Position numbers and translations under genes: made by a program. The notes beneath the pieces were generated by a model. That model saw only the letters and a program-made list of their open reading frames with translations, was not told the origin of the DNA and searched no databases. Below are positions 33,444-43,860 of a DNA stretch of 64,000 bases, piece after piece; the stretch's first letter is position 1, and each line of letters starts with the position of its first letter. Source of the stretch: Panagrolaimus kolymaensis (Eukaryota > Nematoda > Chromadorea > Rhabditida > Panagrolaimidae); assembly GCA_028622995.1 (NCBI GenBank), contig JAJQJQ010000014.1:3534001-3598000 (forward strand), given 5' to 3'.

Positions 33444-35457
33444 TTAAAAAATGTTATTTGGGTAAACTGTTAAATTTTCAGATTTATGATAAATATAATA
33501 TCCGACTGATGATTTTTCTTGAAGTTTTATACCAAATTTAGCCATCGTAAATTCATTTACTGCTTTATCAAACCCAGAAGCATCTTCTTCCGAAACAAGT
33601 TCACCAAACTCAAGTTTAAAGCTAGCTTCTTCAAAAGCAGCTGAATTTTCCTAAAAAAAGGAAGAATACTACATTTTGAAACTCAAAAATAAAGTTATGC
33701 AAGCAACTTACGAAAATAAAATTACAATAATCTTCCAAATTTAAAAGTGAACTGAAACCACCAAAACGAAAATATTTAAGTTTTGTATTTCTTTTTGAAC
33801 AGAAAACTTGAGACATTAGTTCATATTTTTGGTTCATAAGAATGCTATAAAAAAGGTATGTAATTTGTTTTGAGTCAATGGTTATAAAAGTTAATTAACT
33901 TACTTAATATAATATGCATTTCCAAGAGGCTTTAAAATGTCTTCGACGCATGCGACAGTTCCATTAGAATTTGTAATGCCACCATTGTAAAAAGCAATTT
34001 TTTCAAGTTTTGTTGAAGACAAAAATCCCAAATCATTCAAAGAAATCACTTGTTGCCAAATTTGAATAAATTTTGCTTCACAACGATCTAATTTGAGAAT
34101 AATTGTTGTAAGCATATTTATATTTGAATATCGAAAGTCTAACTTATTGCTAATATATAAATTTTTCATAGCATTTAAATCCATTTCATTATCTTTTAAT
34201 TTAAACGATTGTAAGCAATATTCGCTATTATGTTTAGTACCTATTTCAAGTTTATGACAAATAGGAGTAGGTTTTTGAATAAAAAATGTTTTGCAAGTTA
34301 GAAAAAGCTTGAATCTCATTTTTGCTGAAGAGGCATTAAGAATGTATGAAATAATAGTTTTTGGCAAAGAAAAATTTTGAATTTTTCCATTTTCAAACAC
34401 ATTTTTGATATTTTCAAGGGAATTAGAATATTTGTCAAATAAATAATATTCCAAATCAGGTAAGTTTTCAAATTCAGGATCAGAGAGAGCTTCAATTTTT
34501 TCTTTTTCATATTCTTCCTTCATTTCTTTATCCTCCAAAAATAAGCCCGTGTATCTTTTGTAAATATTTAGCATAATCTAAAATTAAAACATATATTATC
34601 TGCTTCTCAAAACTAAAACAACTAAATTTTTTATTATGATTTTTCACTGCATTGATGTAAGCTTTCCAAAAATCTTTTTTATTATAATTTGCGTAAAGCT
34701 GATATTCGATGGATTGATATGCAAATTTTTCATCGTCTTCCCATTCAAAGCAAGTATTAATAAAGCCTTCATAAGCACAAAATCCGTAATGATTTGTTTT
34801 AAAAGCTTTATCAAACATGATTTTATAGGCTGATAACATTTTTGATTGAATTACAGCTTTGTCATATTTTATTAATATCTTTTTAGATATAGGACCATCT
34901 AAAAACTAGTTAAGGAGTATAAACAATAAATTTTGCTAAATTTTAATTACCTGATGTTTCATCATAATCTTTAAGCCTATATTCCAACCCAAAAGAAGGA
35001 TACGTTAAGGAAGCTTCGGTGGCAAATCGATCTATGTCATAATCATAACATTTAGTAAAAGGCCGAATTCTTTTTATTGTATCACATTTTTCAATTTTAT
35101 TTCTTGCTGCTTCAAAATTATTCCAAGAATAAAATTGTAATAATGAAGTTTTAAGAATATTAGATATATTATAACTTTCTTTTCTAAAGCTAAAAAACAA
35201 AGTTTTTAATGAAAGATTTGATAAAGAAGCAAAACTTATGAACAAATAATTGATTGACAAATATTTGGAATAATTGTGTATTCTTTGGCGAAATCATTAA
35301 TTATTTTTTCTCTTTCAGCCGCATTTGTAGCTGTTTCCAAATCTTTTCCAAATTTAATTATAACTTTTTTATATTCTTCGTCAAGCGCGCGGTAATCAGA
35401 ATATCTCTCAAAATTAAATGCATCATAATAACGTTTATCACGACCGACCATATCCAT
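33444..35457 (-). pseudogene. F-box-like family gene with N-terminal extension and apparent frameshift
   Basis: Minus-strand exons: 35457 to about 35250; in another frame to 34951; 34898-34648; 34577-33904; 33844-33712; and 33650-33444. Splice phases agree from 34951 onward. Exon 34577-33904 holds the F-box-like helix region (NFSLPKTIISYILN, then FLTCKTFF) shared with the 41-61 kb family. The first exon (MDMVGRDKRYYDAF...) reads into a stop at 35236, while the continuing frame (KYLSINYLFISFASL) overlaps it at 35236-35260 without a usable intron of normal size. So there is a one- or two-base frameshift or a sequence error. The last two exons are duplicated as a fragment at 17077-17461, and exon 3 is echoed at 25798-26064. 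F-box proteins link substrates to SCF E3 ligases; the partner here is unknown. Confidence 0.55.
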
Positions 35458-35743
35458 TCAGACAGTTAAAATATTAATTTTGGCGACTAAAAAAATCAGA
35501 TTAAAAAAAGTTGAATCAAAAATAAAAATAAATTATTCGAAGAAAAAAAAGAAGAAAAACAAAACTTTGTTTTAAAAGCTGTAGTTTGTACTTTAATGTG
35601 TAGTAAATCTTTTACAAAAAAAATGAGTCGCATTTAAAAAAAAAGTTAACCACATCTTTTTCGATTTCAACTAAACTTACAAAACTAAAGCTATTTTTCT
35701 TCTTTTTTAAATAAATCGTAATTCATTGAATTATTTTAAAAAG

Positions 35744-36000
35744 ATGAACTTTTTCGCTTTTTTCTGCTTTCTTGTGGTCGCTTCATTCTTGGTTATTGGC
35801 TGTGATGCTGCTTTAACACGAAGTAAAAGTTATGTAAGTTTTTTTTTACTTGTATAATATTTTTTATAATGAAATACGCTTTTTTGTAGATCGAACCTGA
35901 ACCTATTCTAGGTGATTTGAGTCCATGCAAACATGGAATACGTTGCCCCGATGGATATAAGTGCATGATGGATCTTGTAAACAGAGTTCATTGTATTTAA
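35744..36000 (+). CDS. Small secreted Cys-rich peptide, family member 4
   Basis: Exons 35744-35833 and 35890-36000 give 66 aa. The signal peptide MNFFAFFCFLVVASFLVIGCDA clearly belongs to the family of 7941, 9036 and 24731, and the intron lies at the same place. The mature peptide is shorter and has four Cys (PCKHGIRC, YKC, HC), so two Cys of the family framework are missing. No basic cleavage site. The strong CCATTTTCCATAACAA upstream motif is not evident here (only AAAGCTATTTTTC at about 35687), so regulation may differ. Confidence 0.75.
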
Positions 36001-36545
36001 ATTTTAAAATAAATAATAAAAAACAAGTGGATTTATGAAAAATCTAAGACTTCCCTTCGATTCACCATGAAAAAAAATACAAAATTTATGTTTACTGGTA
36101 AATAAAAACTCTGTTTGATTTTCTACAATTTTCTAAGAAAAATTAATGGAACAACAAAAAAGAAAAACCTTATAAGTATATTTTGTAGTTTTATTTTCTG
36201 TTGTTTTAATAAACCGCAACCAGCTTAAAATTTTTGGATCATTGTTTTTTATGCTTCTTTACTCAAAGAAAGGAGTTTAAAAAAATGACTTAAAATGTAA
36301 AAAAAGCGAAAATAGCAAAATACTGATAACTAACGCCTGTGGTAAAGGAACAACCTTTATGTTTGTGGTTTTCTTACAAAGAGCTTGATCGCAAATGAAG
36401 CTTTTTTTCTTAAGTATTTTTTTAATTCTTACAAAAACTTTGAACACAATTTTTGTTCGTGAAATATAGTCCTCATACTGAATTTACCATAATTAAATCA
36501 CCAAATTTTAAATTAATCGAAAATAGCAAAGGTGTCCCAAATAAC
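36001..36545. other. Intergenic region
   Basis: AT-rich; AATAAATAATAA near 36010 may be the polyadenylation region of the peptide gene. Nothing else recognised. Confidence 0.5.
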
Positions 36546-36736
36546 ATTCAAATAAAAAATGTTGCGGAAATTGGATCCAATATTTTTACTTCCTAAGCTG
36601 TTTCAAAATCACATAAAATCAATAGGATTGTGTTTATTTTGTATTTCGTGAGGGACGTTAAAAAAAATATTCAAATAAAAAATGTTGCGGAAATTGGATC
36701 CAATATTTTTACTTCTTAAGCTGTTTTAAAATCATT
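36546..36736. repeat. Direct repeat, about 68 bp copies with 123-bp period
   Basis: ATTCAAATAAAAAATGTTGC... ending near AAAATCA occurs at 36546-36613 and again at 36669-36736 with two visible differences (TTCCTAAG versus TTCTTAAG; TTTCAAAA versus TTTTAAAA). The intervening 55 bp is not repeated. Confidence 0.8.
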
Positions 36737-36914
36737 AGTTTAACCGCTTTGTCATGACTATCGCGTCAAGAATTTTGTGACTTTTTAATAAAAGAATCAT
36801 ATTTGAAGATGAGTCAAGAAAAGAGGAGGGGAAAAGCAGGGAAGCAAAAATTTTAAAAATGCTGTGGTTCAAAAGTTGGAGTATGTAATTTTTTTTATTC
36901 TTTTTTAAATCCCG

Positions 36915-36943
36915 CCGCACCCCGAGCGAAGCGAGGGGTGCGG
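36915..36943. repeat. GC-rich hairpin
   Basis: CCGCACCCC, then GAGCGAAGCGA, then GGGGTGCGG: 9-bp perfect arms, much GC-richer than the surroundings. It looks like the tip of a transposable element. Confidence 0.6.
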
Positions 36944-37321
36944 CTGTTTTAGCAATGAGAACGCCCGATCTGCTAACCGAAATTTATGATTTTTTTTATT
37001 TCGTGTAATTATGTTGATATTAGAGGGCTCTTTAGGGTCAATTTTTCGTCGCATTGACGAATTTTTAAAAAAAATAGAAGGAAGTATAGAAAAAAAGTGC
37101 TTAATCACAACATTTTAAAAGTTCACAATGTCCCGCTGAGCGTTGCAGCAAAGTTAACGCATATTCTGGCTATAAAAATCGTTTTCTCCACCCTCAATTA
37201 CCTCTATGAGTAAGCTAACTTTAAAAAACATCACATAAAAATAGATGTATGCCGCTATGGAAATTTAAATATTTTGATTTAGAGTAAAAATATCATTGGC
37301 TAAAGTTCCTTGTTATACATT

Positions 37322-37390
37322 TGCTGTGTGGCGTAGGCGTTGAAGGCGGTGATGTTTGGATATTTCTGTCATAGGTTCGAATCCCCACAA
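37322..37390 (+). repeat. tRNA-like sequence, probable SINE head
   Basis: An A-box-like TGGCGTAGGCG at 37329-37339 and a perfect B box GGTTCGAATCC at 37374-37384 lie about 45 bp apart, as in RNA polymerase III internal promoters. The acceptor and T stems do not pair well, and a T-run follows. A SINE head or decayed tRNA is more likely than a working tRNA. Confidence 0.5.
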
Positions 37391-38450
37391 TTTTTTTTTA
37401 TTAATTGTTTTAATTGAATTGAGACAATTATATCCAAATAATTTTTTATGATTTTTAATAATGTTTTCATTAGAAAATATGCAAATTTTTAATAAAATAT
37501 TCACAAATTTTACTTTTTTTATGAATATTAAGTTTCTTTATTATGAAATTAAAGCGAAATTATTTTTAACGATTTTCAATGAAATTTTTTTTAACTAAGC
37601 TTTTGGATCGTATATTTTTTTTTCTAAATTTAATTGGATTAGCATACAAAACTTTTAGGTATTCTAAACGCAAAATTTAATTAAAAGTACGCTGACGTTT
37701 AGTTTATGAAAAGAATAAACATAGGGAACTTTTTTTATTATTTTCGGTGAGTTTAATCGAAAAGTAACTTGAATATTTCCTTCTTATTAATTTTTATTGT
37801 TCGTTCGTTTTCGATTACTTTTGGTCGCAGTTCCAGGGCTACTAGGCTTCGCTATTTCCCATACATATTATTATTCTTTTTCTCTCTGTTTTTTTGTATC
37901 TTATCTTGAAATCTTTTATATTAAAATAGGAAATTCACCTAAAAAATTTGCATAAATTAGAATGAAACTATATTTTGTTTTCCAAGCGCGATGAAATGAT
38001 TTGGGTAATTTTCATATACATAAAAAATCAGCAAAACATGGGTTTGCTTGCTGCGCAAATTAAGTGATTTAACTATTGTAAGCTTGCTCGATGACTATAA
38101 CCTTAACTTTTTGCGAATTTTTCACAAGCTGGTATAAATTTTTTTTTAATGGTTCAGTTCATTGTTTATTTTGATTCGTGCAAAAAAAAAGTTTTAAAGG
38201 CTTACACATGTTTCAATTTTTAGGATCTCATTATTGAAAATTAAGTGATTAAAATAGACACGAGTGATAAGATTGTTCGGGAAAAGTTTTAATTTTTATA
38301 AAAGTCAATACAATAACTTTTTGGAAAAGTAATTATTAAAACATAGGCATTAATACGAGTGGCAATTTTGTATTTTTCAATAAAACAAGTAAGATCGCCG
38401 ACCGGAGGCAGCGGAGTTTCTAGTAATTATTGTTGCAGACGGCTCAAGAG

Positions 38451-39069
38451 ATTAGTGCACAAGATTACTATGTAAAAAAACAAAAGGCTGTTCAGGAAAA
38501 AACTTTTAGACGGCTAATGAGATTAAATTTTTTTTATTGATTTCAATAAATTATTTTATATGTTACACTGAAACAAACAGCCGCAGCACCGTCTTCGATT
38601 GTTATTACCCAACTTCTTTACCAACTATTTAATATTGAAAAATTTTTTTAAAAATGTTAAAAATTAAAAATTTTGTTTTATTCTTGATTAGATAAGATGT
38701 AAAAGCAACTCGTATATTCGCAAGATTTTTGATGTAAAAAATGTTTTGGTGTAAATTGAAAAAAATAATAATTATAAGGTCAATTACAAAATAAAATTTT
38801 TAGTTTTTTTTTCCAATTTTCTATTGTTTTCTGAAACAAAGCATGTTTGAAAAAAGGTATTTTAAGCAAAAAATTTAAATATAACTAATTGTCGGACCAA
38901 AAATTTTTTTACTGTTAAAAATCGAAGACGGTGCTGCGGCTGTTTGTTTCAGTGTAACATATAAAATAATTTATTGAAATCAATAAAAAAAATTTAATCT
39001 CATTAGCCGTCTAAAAGTTTTTTCCTGAACAGCCTTTTGTTTTTTTACATAGTAATCTTGTGCACTAAT
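38451..39069. mobile_element. Fold-back element with 150-bp inverted arms
   Basis: The left arm 38451-38600 (ATTAGTGCACAAGATTACTA...) is the reverse complement of the right arm 38920-39069. No mismatch was noticed over the stretches compared. The 319-bp middle is AT-rich without coding capacity. A non-autonomous DNA element; target duplication not evident. Confidence 0.8.
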
Positions 39070-40274
39070 TAACATTGCTTTGTTTTAATCAAATATGTCT
39101 GAAAATCAGAGTTTTTTATCGGTATTTTTATTTTTATTTTTGTAAAGTTTGTTAAAAAAAATTTAGAACAAAAAGAAACCTTTATTAATTATCAAACTTA
39201 TGAAAAATAATGCATTAGCGTCTCCAATGTTATTTCCAAATATAAAAACATCATCAGCAAAGTTTGTTTATTTTTTTTCTTCAAAAAAAGGTTGTTTACG
39301 CACAAAATGAATGTTTTTTATTACACTTCTTTCGAAACAAAACAAAAAAGAAAAAGAAAACAGCGGGTGCTCGTTTTAAAGGCAAGGATTGCTCATTGAT
39401 TTCTTGTTTCTGTTTGTCACAGCAGCGGCAGAACAGACAAACAAACAACAACAACATTGAAAGAAAGCTTCGTTAAAAAGTATTTTCTTTTCATTTACGC
39501 TTTTTTTCATTGCTATTTGCTGGTTGATTTTTTATATATTATTTTAAAGTAATTTTTTAGAATTTACTTTTACTTTTAAAAATGTTAAATAGTAAGCTCT
39601 AAAAAAGTTAGAACCCTAGTTTTATTTAGTGAAACTCTCAAAACTAAAGCTAAAGTTGCCGTATCTTTTTTTAAATTTTTTTTACCACCAAGGCCGTTCT
39701 TAATCTTAGTTTAATTTATTGATTGTTTTTTCATGTCGCTAAACCATAGTAGATCCCCACACTTACGTTTTTTGGGTTAAACTAAATTTAGAAAACTCTT
39801 TTTCTTTTTTGATCAACAACAGTTGATCACTTAAATTCATTCAATCAAAAGCTTATCTAAAATGCAAAAACAGCGTGATGCTAAAAAGCAATAAGAAATA
39901 ATTCAAAACATTGCTTGTTTTGCTCCAACAAATTTCTTATATTTTTGAAAATATATATAAAAAAACTTTTTAAGATTGAATGCGCCCCGTATATTTCAAT
40001 AGTTTATATAAGCCTAAGTTAATAAAGTGCGTTACATAACTTTAAACGAACTATGAATTTTGATTTTTAAAATGTTTAGTATTGAGATTTATGAAATCTA
40101 CACTAATATCTCCAACACCAAAAATCCCTACAATTATTTTATTTGTTTTGTTTATTGCAACTCGTTTTCTTTGCAATGTTTTTAAAACACCGCGTTTTTT
40201 TAAATTTTGGAAATACTCCAAATTAAAGTATTTTTTTTAGAAACTACATACTACTTTCAAAAAAAACTTCAATC
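39070..40274. other. Intergenic region upstream of the LEA gene
   Basis: No exon recognised. TTTTTTTTAG at 40231-40240, 34 bp before the LEA ATG, could be a trans-splice acceptor. Confidence 0.5.
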
Positions 40275-41003
40275 ATGTCCGACGACAACAACAAGACCGA
40301 GGCAAAAACTCTTCTTGAACAAGCCAAGGAAACCCTTGTCACTGCAGCTGAAACTGCAATGGAATACGCCACTGATCTTAAGAATAAGGTTATCGGTGAA
40401 ACTCCTAGTGAAGAAGATGAAGCTGCTGACAAAGTCAAGGATGCAGCTGATTCAACCGCGGATAAAGTGAAGCACGCTGCTCATGACACCGCTGATAAGG
40501 TCAAAAATGTTGCTCATGAAACTGCAGAGAAAGCTAAAGGTGCTGCTCATGACGCCACTGAAAAAGTCAAGAATGCTACAGACAACAAGGAAGACGACAC
40601 GGAAGATAAGGCTCATGAAAATAAAACTTATGCCGCCGCCGCCAGTAGTGAAGAACCCGAAATGAAAGGCAATCATTTACCCGCTGAAAAAATGTCTGGT
40701 GGTGTTCGAATTGCTCGAAAGAAAAGACCTTCAGAATCTGAAAAACAGCATGAAAAGCATGAAAAGTCTGAATCAACAACCGATTCCAATAAAAAGGAAG
40801 AAGACAGCAGTGGTAAAGAAGAATCAACCAGCACTGAATTGCAAGGTGCAAGTAAAATAATGGCAGACAAATTGGAAGAAAATCATCATGAAGAAAGTGT
40901 TCGAAGCTATCATGAAAAGCCCATGCCTACTAAACAACCCGATCACACTTATGCAAATTCCCAAGCTCACAAAGATAAACTTTTCCAACCTCGCAAGCAA
41001 TAA
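40275..41003 (+). CDS. Group 3 late embryogenesis abundant (LEA) protein
   Basis: A single-exon 242-aa hydrophilic protein, Lys/Glu/Ala-rich, with no Trp, no signal peptide and no membrane segment. Residues about 10-115 carry repeated 11-mer-like units of the type TADKVKxAAHDTAEK (DKVKDAADSTA, DKVKHAAHDTA, DKVKNVAHETA, EKAKGAAHDAT, EKVKNATD), the hallmark of group 3 LEA proteins. The C-terminal half is Ser/Glu/His-rich and disordered-looking, ending in LFQPRKQ. Such proteins are unstructured in water, fold to amphipathic helices on drying, and protect proteins and membranes during anhydrobiosis in nematodes, rotifers and plants. The cytosol is the likely site. The coding sequence is less AT-rich than its surroundings. 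Confidence 0.92.
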   Translation: MSDDNNKTEAKTLLEQAKETLVTAAETAMEYATDLKNKVIGETPSEEDEAADKVKDAADSTADKVKHAAHDTADKVKNVAHETAEKAKGAAHDATEKVKNATDNKEDDTEDKAHENKTYAAAASSEEPEMKGNHLPAEKMSGGVRIARKKRPSESEKQHEKHEKSESTTDSNKKEEDSSGKEESTSTELQGASKIMADKLEENHHEESVRSYHEKPMPTKQPDHTYANSQAHKDKLFQPRKQ

Positions 41004-41754
41004 TGATATCGTTTCATATCTGTTCTTTCTTCTTTCTTTTTTTGCCGATATTTGTTTTTTTTTTTAAGCGACTGCCTCATGTATAAATAAATTCCATTTT
41101 TTTAATAAACAAAACTTTGCTTGTTGTTGTATGAAGACAAAAAGTAAAAATGATTTATGCACACTCTTCGAGACGACGACTATTGATATTTAACTTTCAG
41201 TTAACCAAAAATTAAAAAGTTCATTTTTTAAAAACTTTGTAATTAACTTTTAAGGTTATTTTTGATTTCTTAATTAACAATTCATTGTTATTTCGATAGT
41301 AAATAAGGGTCGAGGAATTCTAACATAAAAAATTTATATGAAGGTGAAAACAAAGATAAATTTATGGATTTCCTAAAACAAAGAAATATTGATACTTTTA
41401 TTTTAGAGTATATTACCATAAAACTGAATTAGGATGTTCGTCTATGGCACAAAAATATCAGGGATAAAAAAATTCATTTTAGCTATATGCAAATTTCCAT
41501 GGTTTAAATATGGGAGTTAAATTTTAAAATTTAGTTTCGGCTAAAATATTTTTAGCTGGTTTGAAAATGTATGTATGGCAATATCCTAGCGGCGAATGCG
41601 AAGTGAAAAAAAAAGAAGCTATAACTAACATCAGTAAAGTACAAATTTTTGTCGCTTTTCTTTACCAAACTTTAAGAAAAAAACAATAATAAACATTTGG
41701 ACTTTCATAAAAAAGTTAAATCAAAACAAATAAATAAAAAAATTGAATGATATA
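41004..41754. other. Intergenic region
   Basis: LEA 3' UTR (AATAAATTCC at about 41085) then AT-rich sequence without a recognised feature. Confidence 0.5.
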
Positions 41755-42585
41755 TTAACAAATTTTTATATTTGGTCGGTTACCATCTTTCGATTGCCAT
41801 TCTTCAAGCATTTGATCAACAGAGGCTTGTAAAGTTGATCGGTAAATTTTTGCGTTATTCATTCTTAACCAAAATTGAAAAATTTGATTCTTTTCTGAAA
41901 AACTTTCAGCATACTTTTTAATAAATTTGCATAAAAGTGTAATGTCGAAATCAGCAGAAACATTATAGATAGATAAAGAAAATTTATATAATTTCGATTT
42001 GAATGCCAAAGAGTTCATATTTTCTATAGTCGCGGAAGTAAAAATTTCATCTTCAGAAAAATAATTAAAGTCCTTAATATTTGGAACCATTCCAAGGATT
42101 TTAACAAACGAAATTAAAGCTCTATTTTTATCGCGTATATTCACATAAGACAACCGTAACCATGTTATTTTTCCTCCATTTAAAAGGAATTTTAATTCAG
42201 CGTATGTTAAATTTTGATTATAAATCCACAAGTTTTTAAGATTACAGCGATAAATGGAATTAATAAATCTGGTTAAAGCAATATCAGAAATAAAAATACT
42301 CTCGTTTAGCCAAAGTTTGAATTTTTTCATATATATCTTAAACCTTTCCGCTAAGGTAAAGTAGATAAAATAGCCATCTTTAGGAGAAACTTCGACGTTA
42401 ACAACAACAATTTTACTCTTGGCGAAAAAATATTTGCAGCATTTTTGTAATTTTTCATATCCATTGGCTGAACAAGGATCGTCAGTAATATATGAAATTA
42501 ATCCATATGGAAGGGAGAAATATTGGCGACGTGGAAAATCAAAAGTAGTTGGATTTGGGTGAACAAAAGAACGGGATAAACTCAT
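41755..42585 (-). CDS. F-box-like family protein, divergent single-exon member
   Basis: 276 aa from a clear ATG at 42585. Near the N-terminus YFSLPYGLISYITDDPC and YEKLQKCCKYFF match the F-box-like signature of the 49-61 kb cluster (FSLPRNIIFYISKNPC; YEKLI..CKYF). SIYRCNLKNLWIYNQNLTY corresponds to the family's SKxYRCDxxxLxLYxQ segment, followed by leucine-rich-repeat-like strands. It lacks the intron and the KPFK... last exon of the cluster genes and ends differently (WQSKDGNRPNIKIC). It lies 7 kb from the cluster on the same strand. Probably a substrate adaptor of an SCF-type ligase; the target is unknown. Confidence 0.65.
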   Translation of the reverse strand: MSLSRSFVHPNPTTFDFPRRQYFSLPYGLISYITDDPCSANGYEKLQKCCKYFFAKSKIVVVNVEVSPKDGYFIYFTLAERFKIYMKKFKLWLNESIFISDIALTRFINSIYRCNLKNLWIYNQNLTYAELKFLLNGGKITWLRLSYVNIRDKNRALISFVKILGMVPNIKDFNYFSEDEIFTSATIENMNSLAFKSKLYKFSLSIYNVSADFDITLLCKFIKKYAESFSEKNQIFQFWLRMNNAKIYRSTLQASVDQMLEEWQSKDGNRPNIKIC

Positions 42586-43147
42586 TTTTGGAATATATGT
42601 ACCTAAAAAAATCTGTTGATAAAAACTTTGCTTATGAAAAGAAAGGTAAAAAAATGAAAGTTTAGTTATTATTTACAAAAATTGCATTCAAATCAAATCA
42701 ATTTCTGAAGTGTTTATTATTTTTGTCCAATTGTCTTACTGACCTCTCTCTTTAATATCGATTACTAAGGCATTTTGGAAGAAAAAAGAAAAGAAAAAAA
42801 TAGTAGTTTACTCTGATGCAAAATTTGTCATTGTATATGATTAAGAACAGAGTATCGTACGCGTGGTTTTACCCACTGTGTCATTCTGTGGCGCATAAAA
42901 AAATACTAAAATGCGGCCAATAAAAAATGAAGAGAAAAATATTTGGTTTTTTTGTGGATTTGAATTTAACTAAAAAAATTTTTTTTCTTGTTTGAATTAA
43001 TTATCTTTTTCGTTTGTTAAATACATATAATTCTTTTTTCCTACCTTTACAAGACATTTTTATTTGTAGATTAAAAAAATTTACATATATTGCAAAAGAA
43101 TTTTTTTTTCATTGCTTTAAAAAATGTTTAAAAAACTTATAAGTAAT
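42586..43147. other. Intergenic region
   Basis: AT-rich, no exon recognised. Confidence 0.5.
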
Positions 43148-43860
43148 TTATCCATAAAGTGCAATAGCTTCACACCAAACTTTTTTAGTTCCATGACTGC
43201 AATATCCTTCACCATTGGTAACGAAAGCAGCGGGAGTGCCTTCTTCGCCCTCAGCAACTTTGATACAAGTGACAAAGAATTTAGCTTCAAAAGCTTTATG
43301 AAGAGCTCCTTGAATGGCATAAACTGAACTGATGTGATCATCGGTGATGGTCTAAAAAAATGAAAAAATTACGATAGAGGTTTTTGGAATATAAATTAAA
43401 AGTAGGTTAGAAAAATATGGAAATTTTCCAATCAAGAAATGGATATAGTGAAAAAAAAGGAAGTATCAAAGGGAAAAAGAGAAATTTTCTGTCTGTTTTT
43501 TGGTTTTAAGTTTTTTTTCATTAGAATTTTTCATGAATAAAAACTTACGGAATCCATAATTTTTTTCCATTCAGGTTGGGGGCATGGTTTGGTTTCTTTA
43601 GTTTTGAATTGTTGTTCAAGGACCTGCAAAAAATAAATAACCATTGATAGCTAAAAATTTAGTCGTGTGAAACAACAACATACTTCTCTCTTTTTTCTTC
43701 CACATCCTCCTCCACATGGAGGTGGACGCGGCGCACCACATCCGCATCCACCACCACCACCTCCACCCATTCCAAATAATCCTGGGCAAGCTTTAGATTC
43801 AGAAATCATTAAAGCCAAAACAATCAAAAGCAATGATGAAAAAATAACAGCTTTCGACAT
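43148..43860 (-). CDS. Ground-like domain secreted protein (grd/grl type)
   Basis: Minus-strand exons 43860-43684, 43623-43549 and 43351-43148 give 151 aa, all phase 0. The signal peptide is SLLLIVLALMISESKA. A Gly/Cys/Pro-rich segment follows (CPGLFGMGGG, GCGCGAP, CGGGCGRKKRE); RKKR is a possible proprotein site. The C-terminal half (from about residue 70) reads PCPQPEWKKIMDS, then an Ala/Ile helix (YAIQGALHKAF), VTCIKV, EGYCSHG and VWCEAIALY. This Cys pattern and size fit the nematode-specific ground-like domain of hedgehog-related proteins, which act in cuticle and extracellular-matrix biology. All family Cys appear to be present. Confidence 0.85.

Larger units (their letters stand above)
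36737..38450. other. Repeat-rich intergenic region
   Basis: Holds a GC-rich hairpin at 36915-36943 (CCGCACCCC...GGGGTGCGG) and a tRNA-like SINE head at 37322-37390. The rest is AT-rich non-coding. Isolated minus-strand frames here are not supported as genes. Confidence 0.5.

Noticed and set aside
37313..37504. 63-aa minus-strand frame
   Set aside because: Covers the tRNA-like SINE head; no exon evidence.
39264..39476. 70-aa plus-strand frame rich in Lys and Asn
   Set aside because: Simple-sequence translation (AAC/AAA runs) with no start or splice context.
40244..40870. Minus-strand and alternative-frame readings across the LEA gene
   Set aside because: Shadows of a repetitive Ala/Lys-rich coding sequence.
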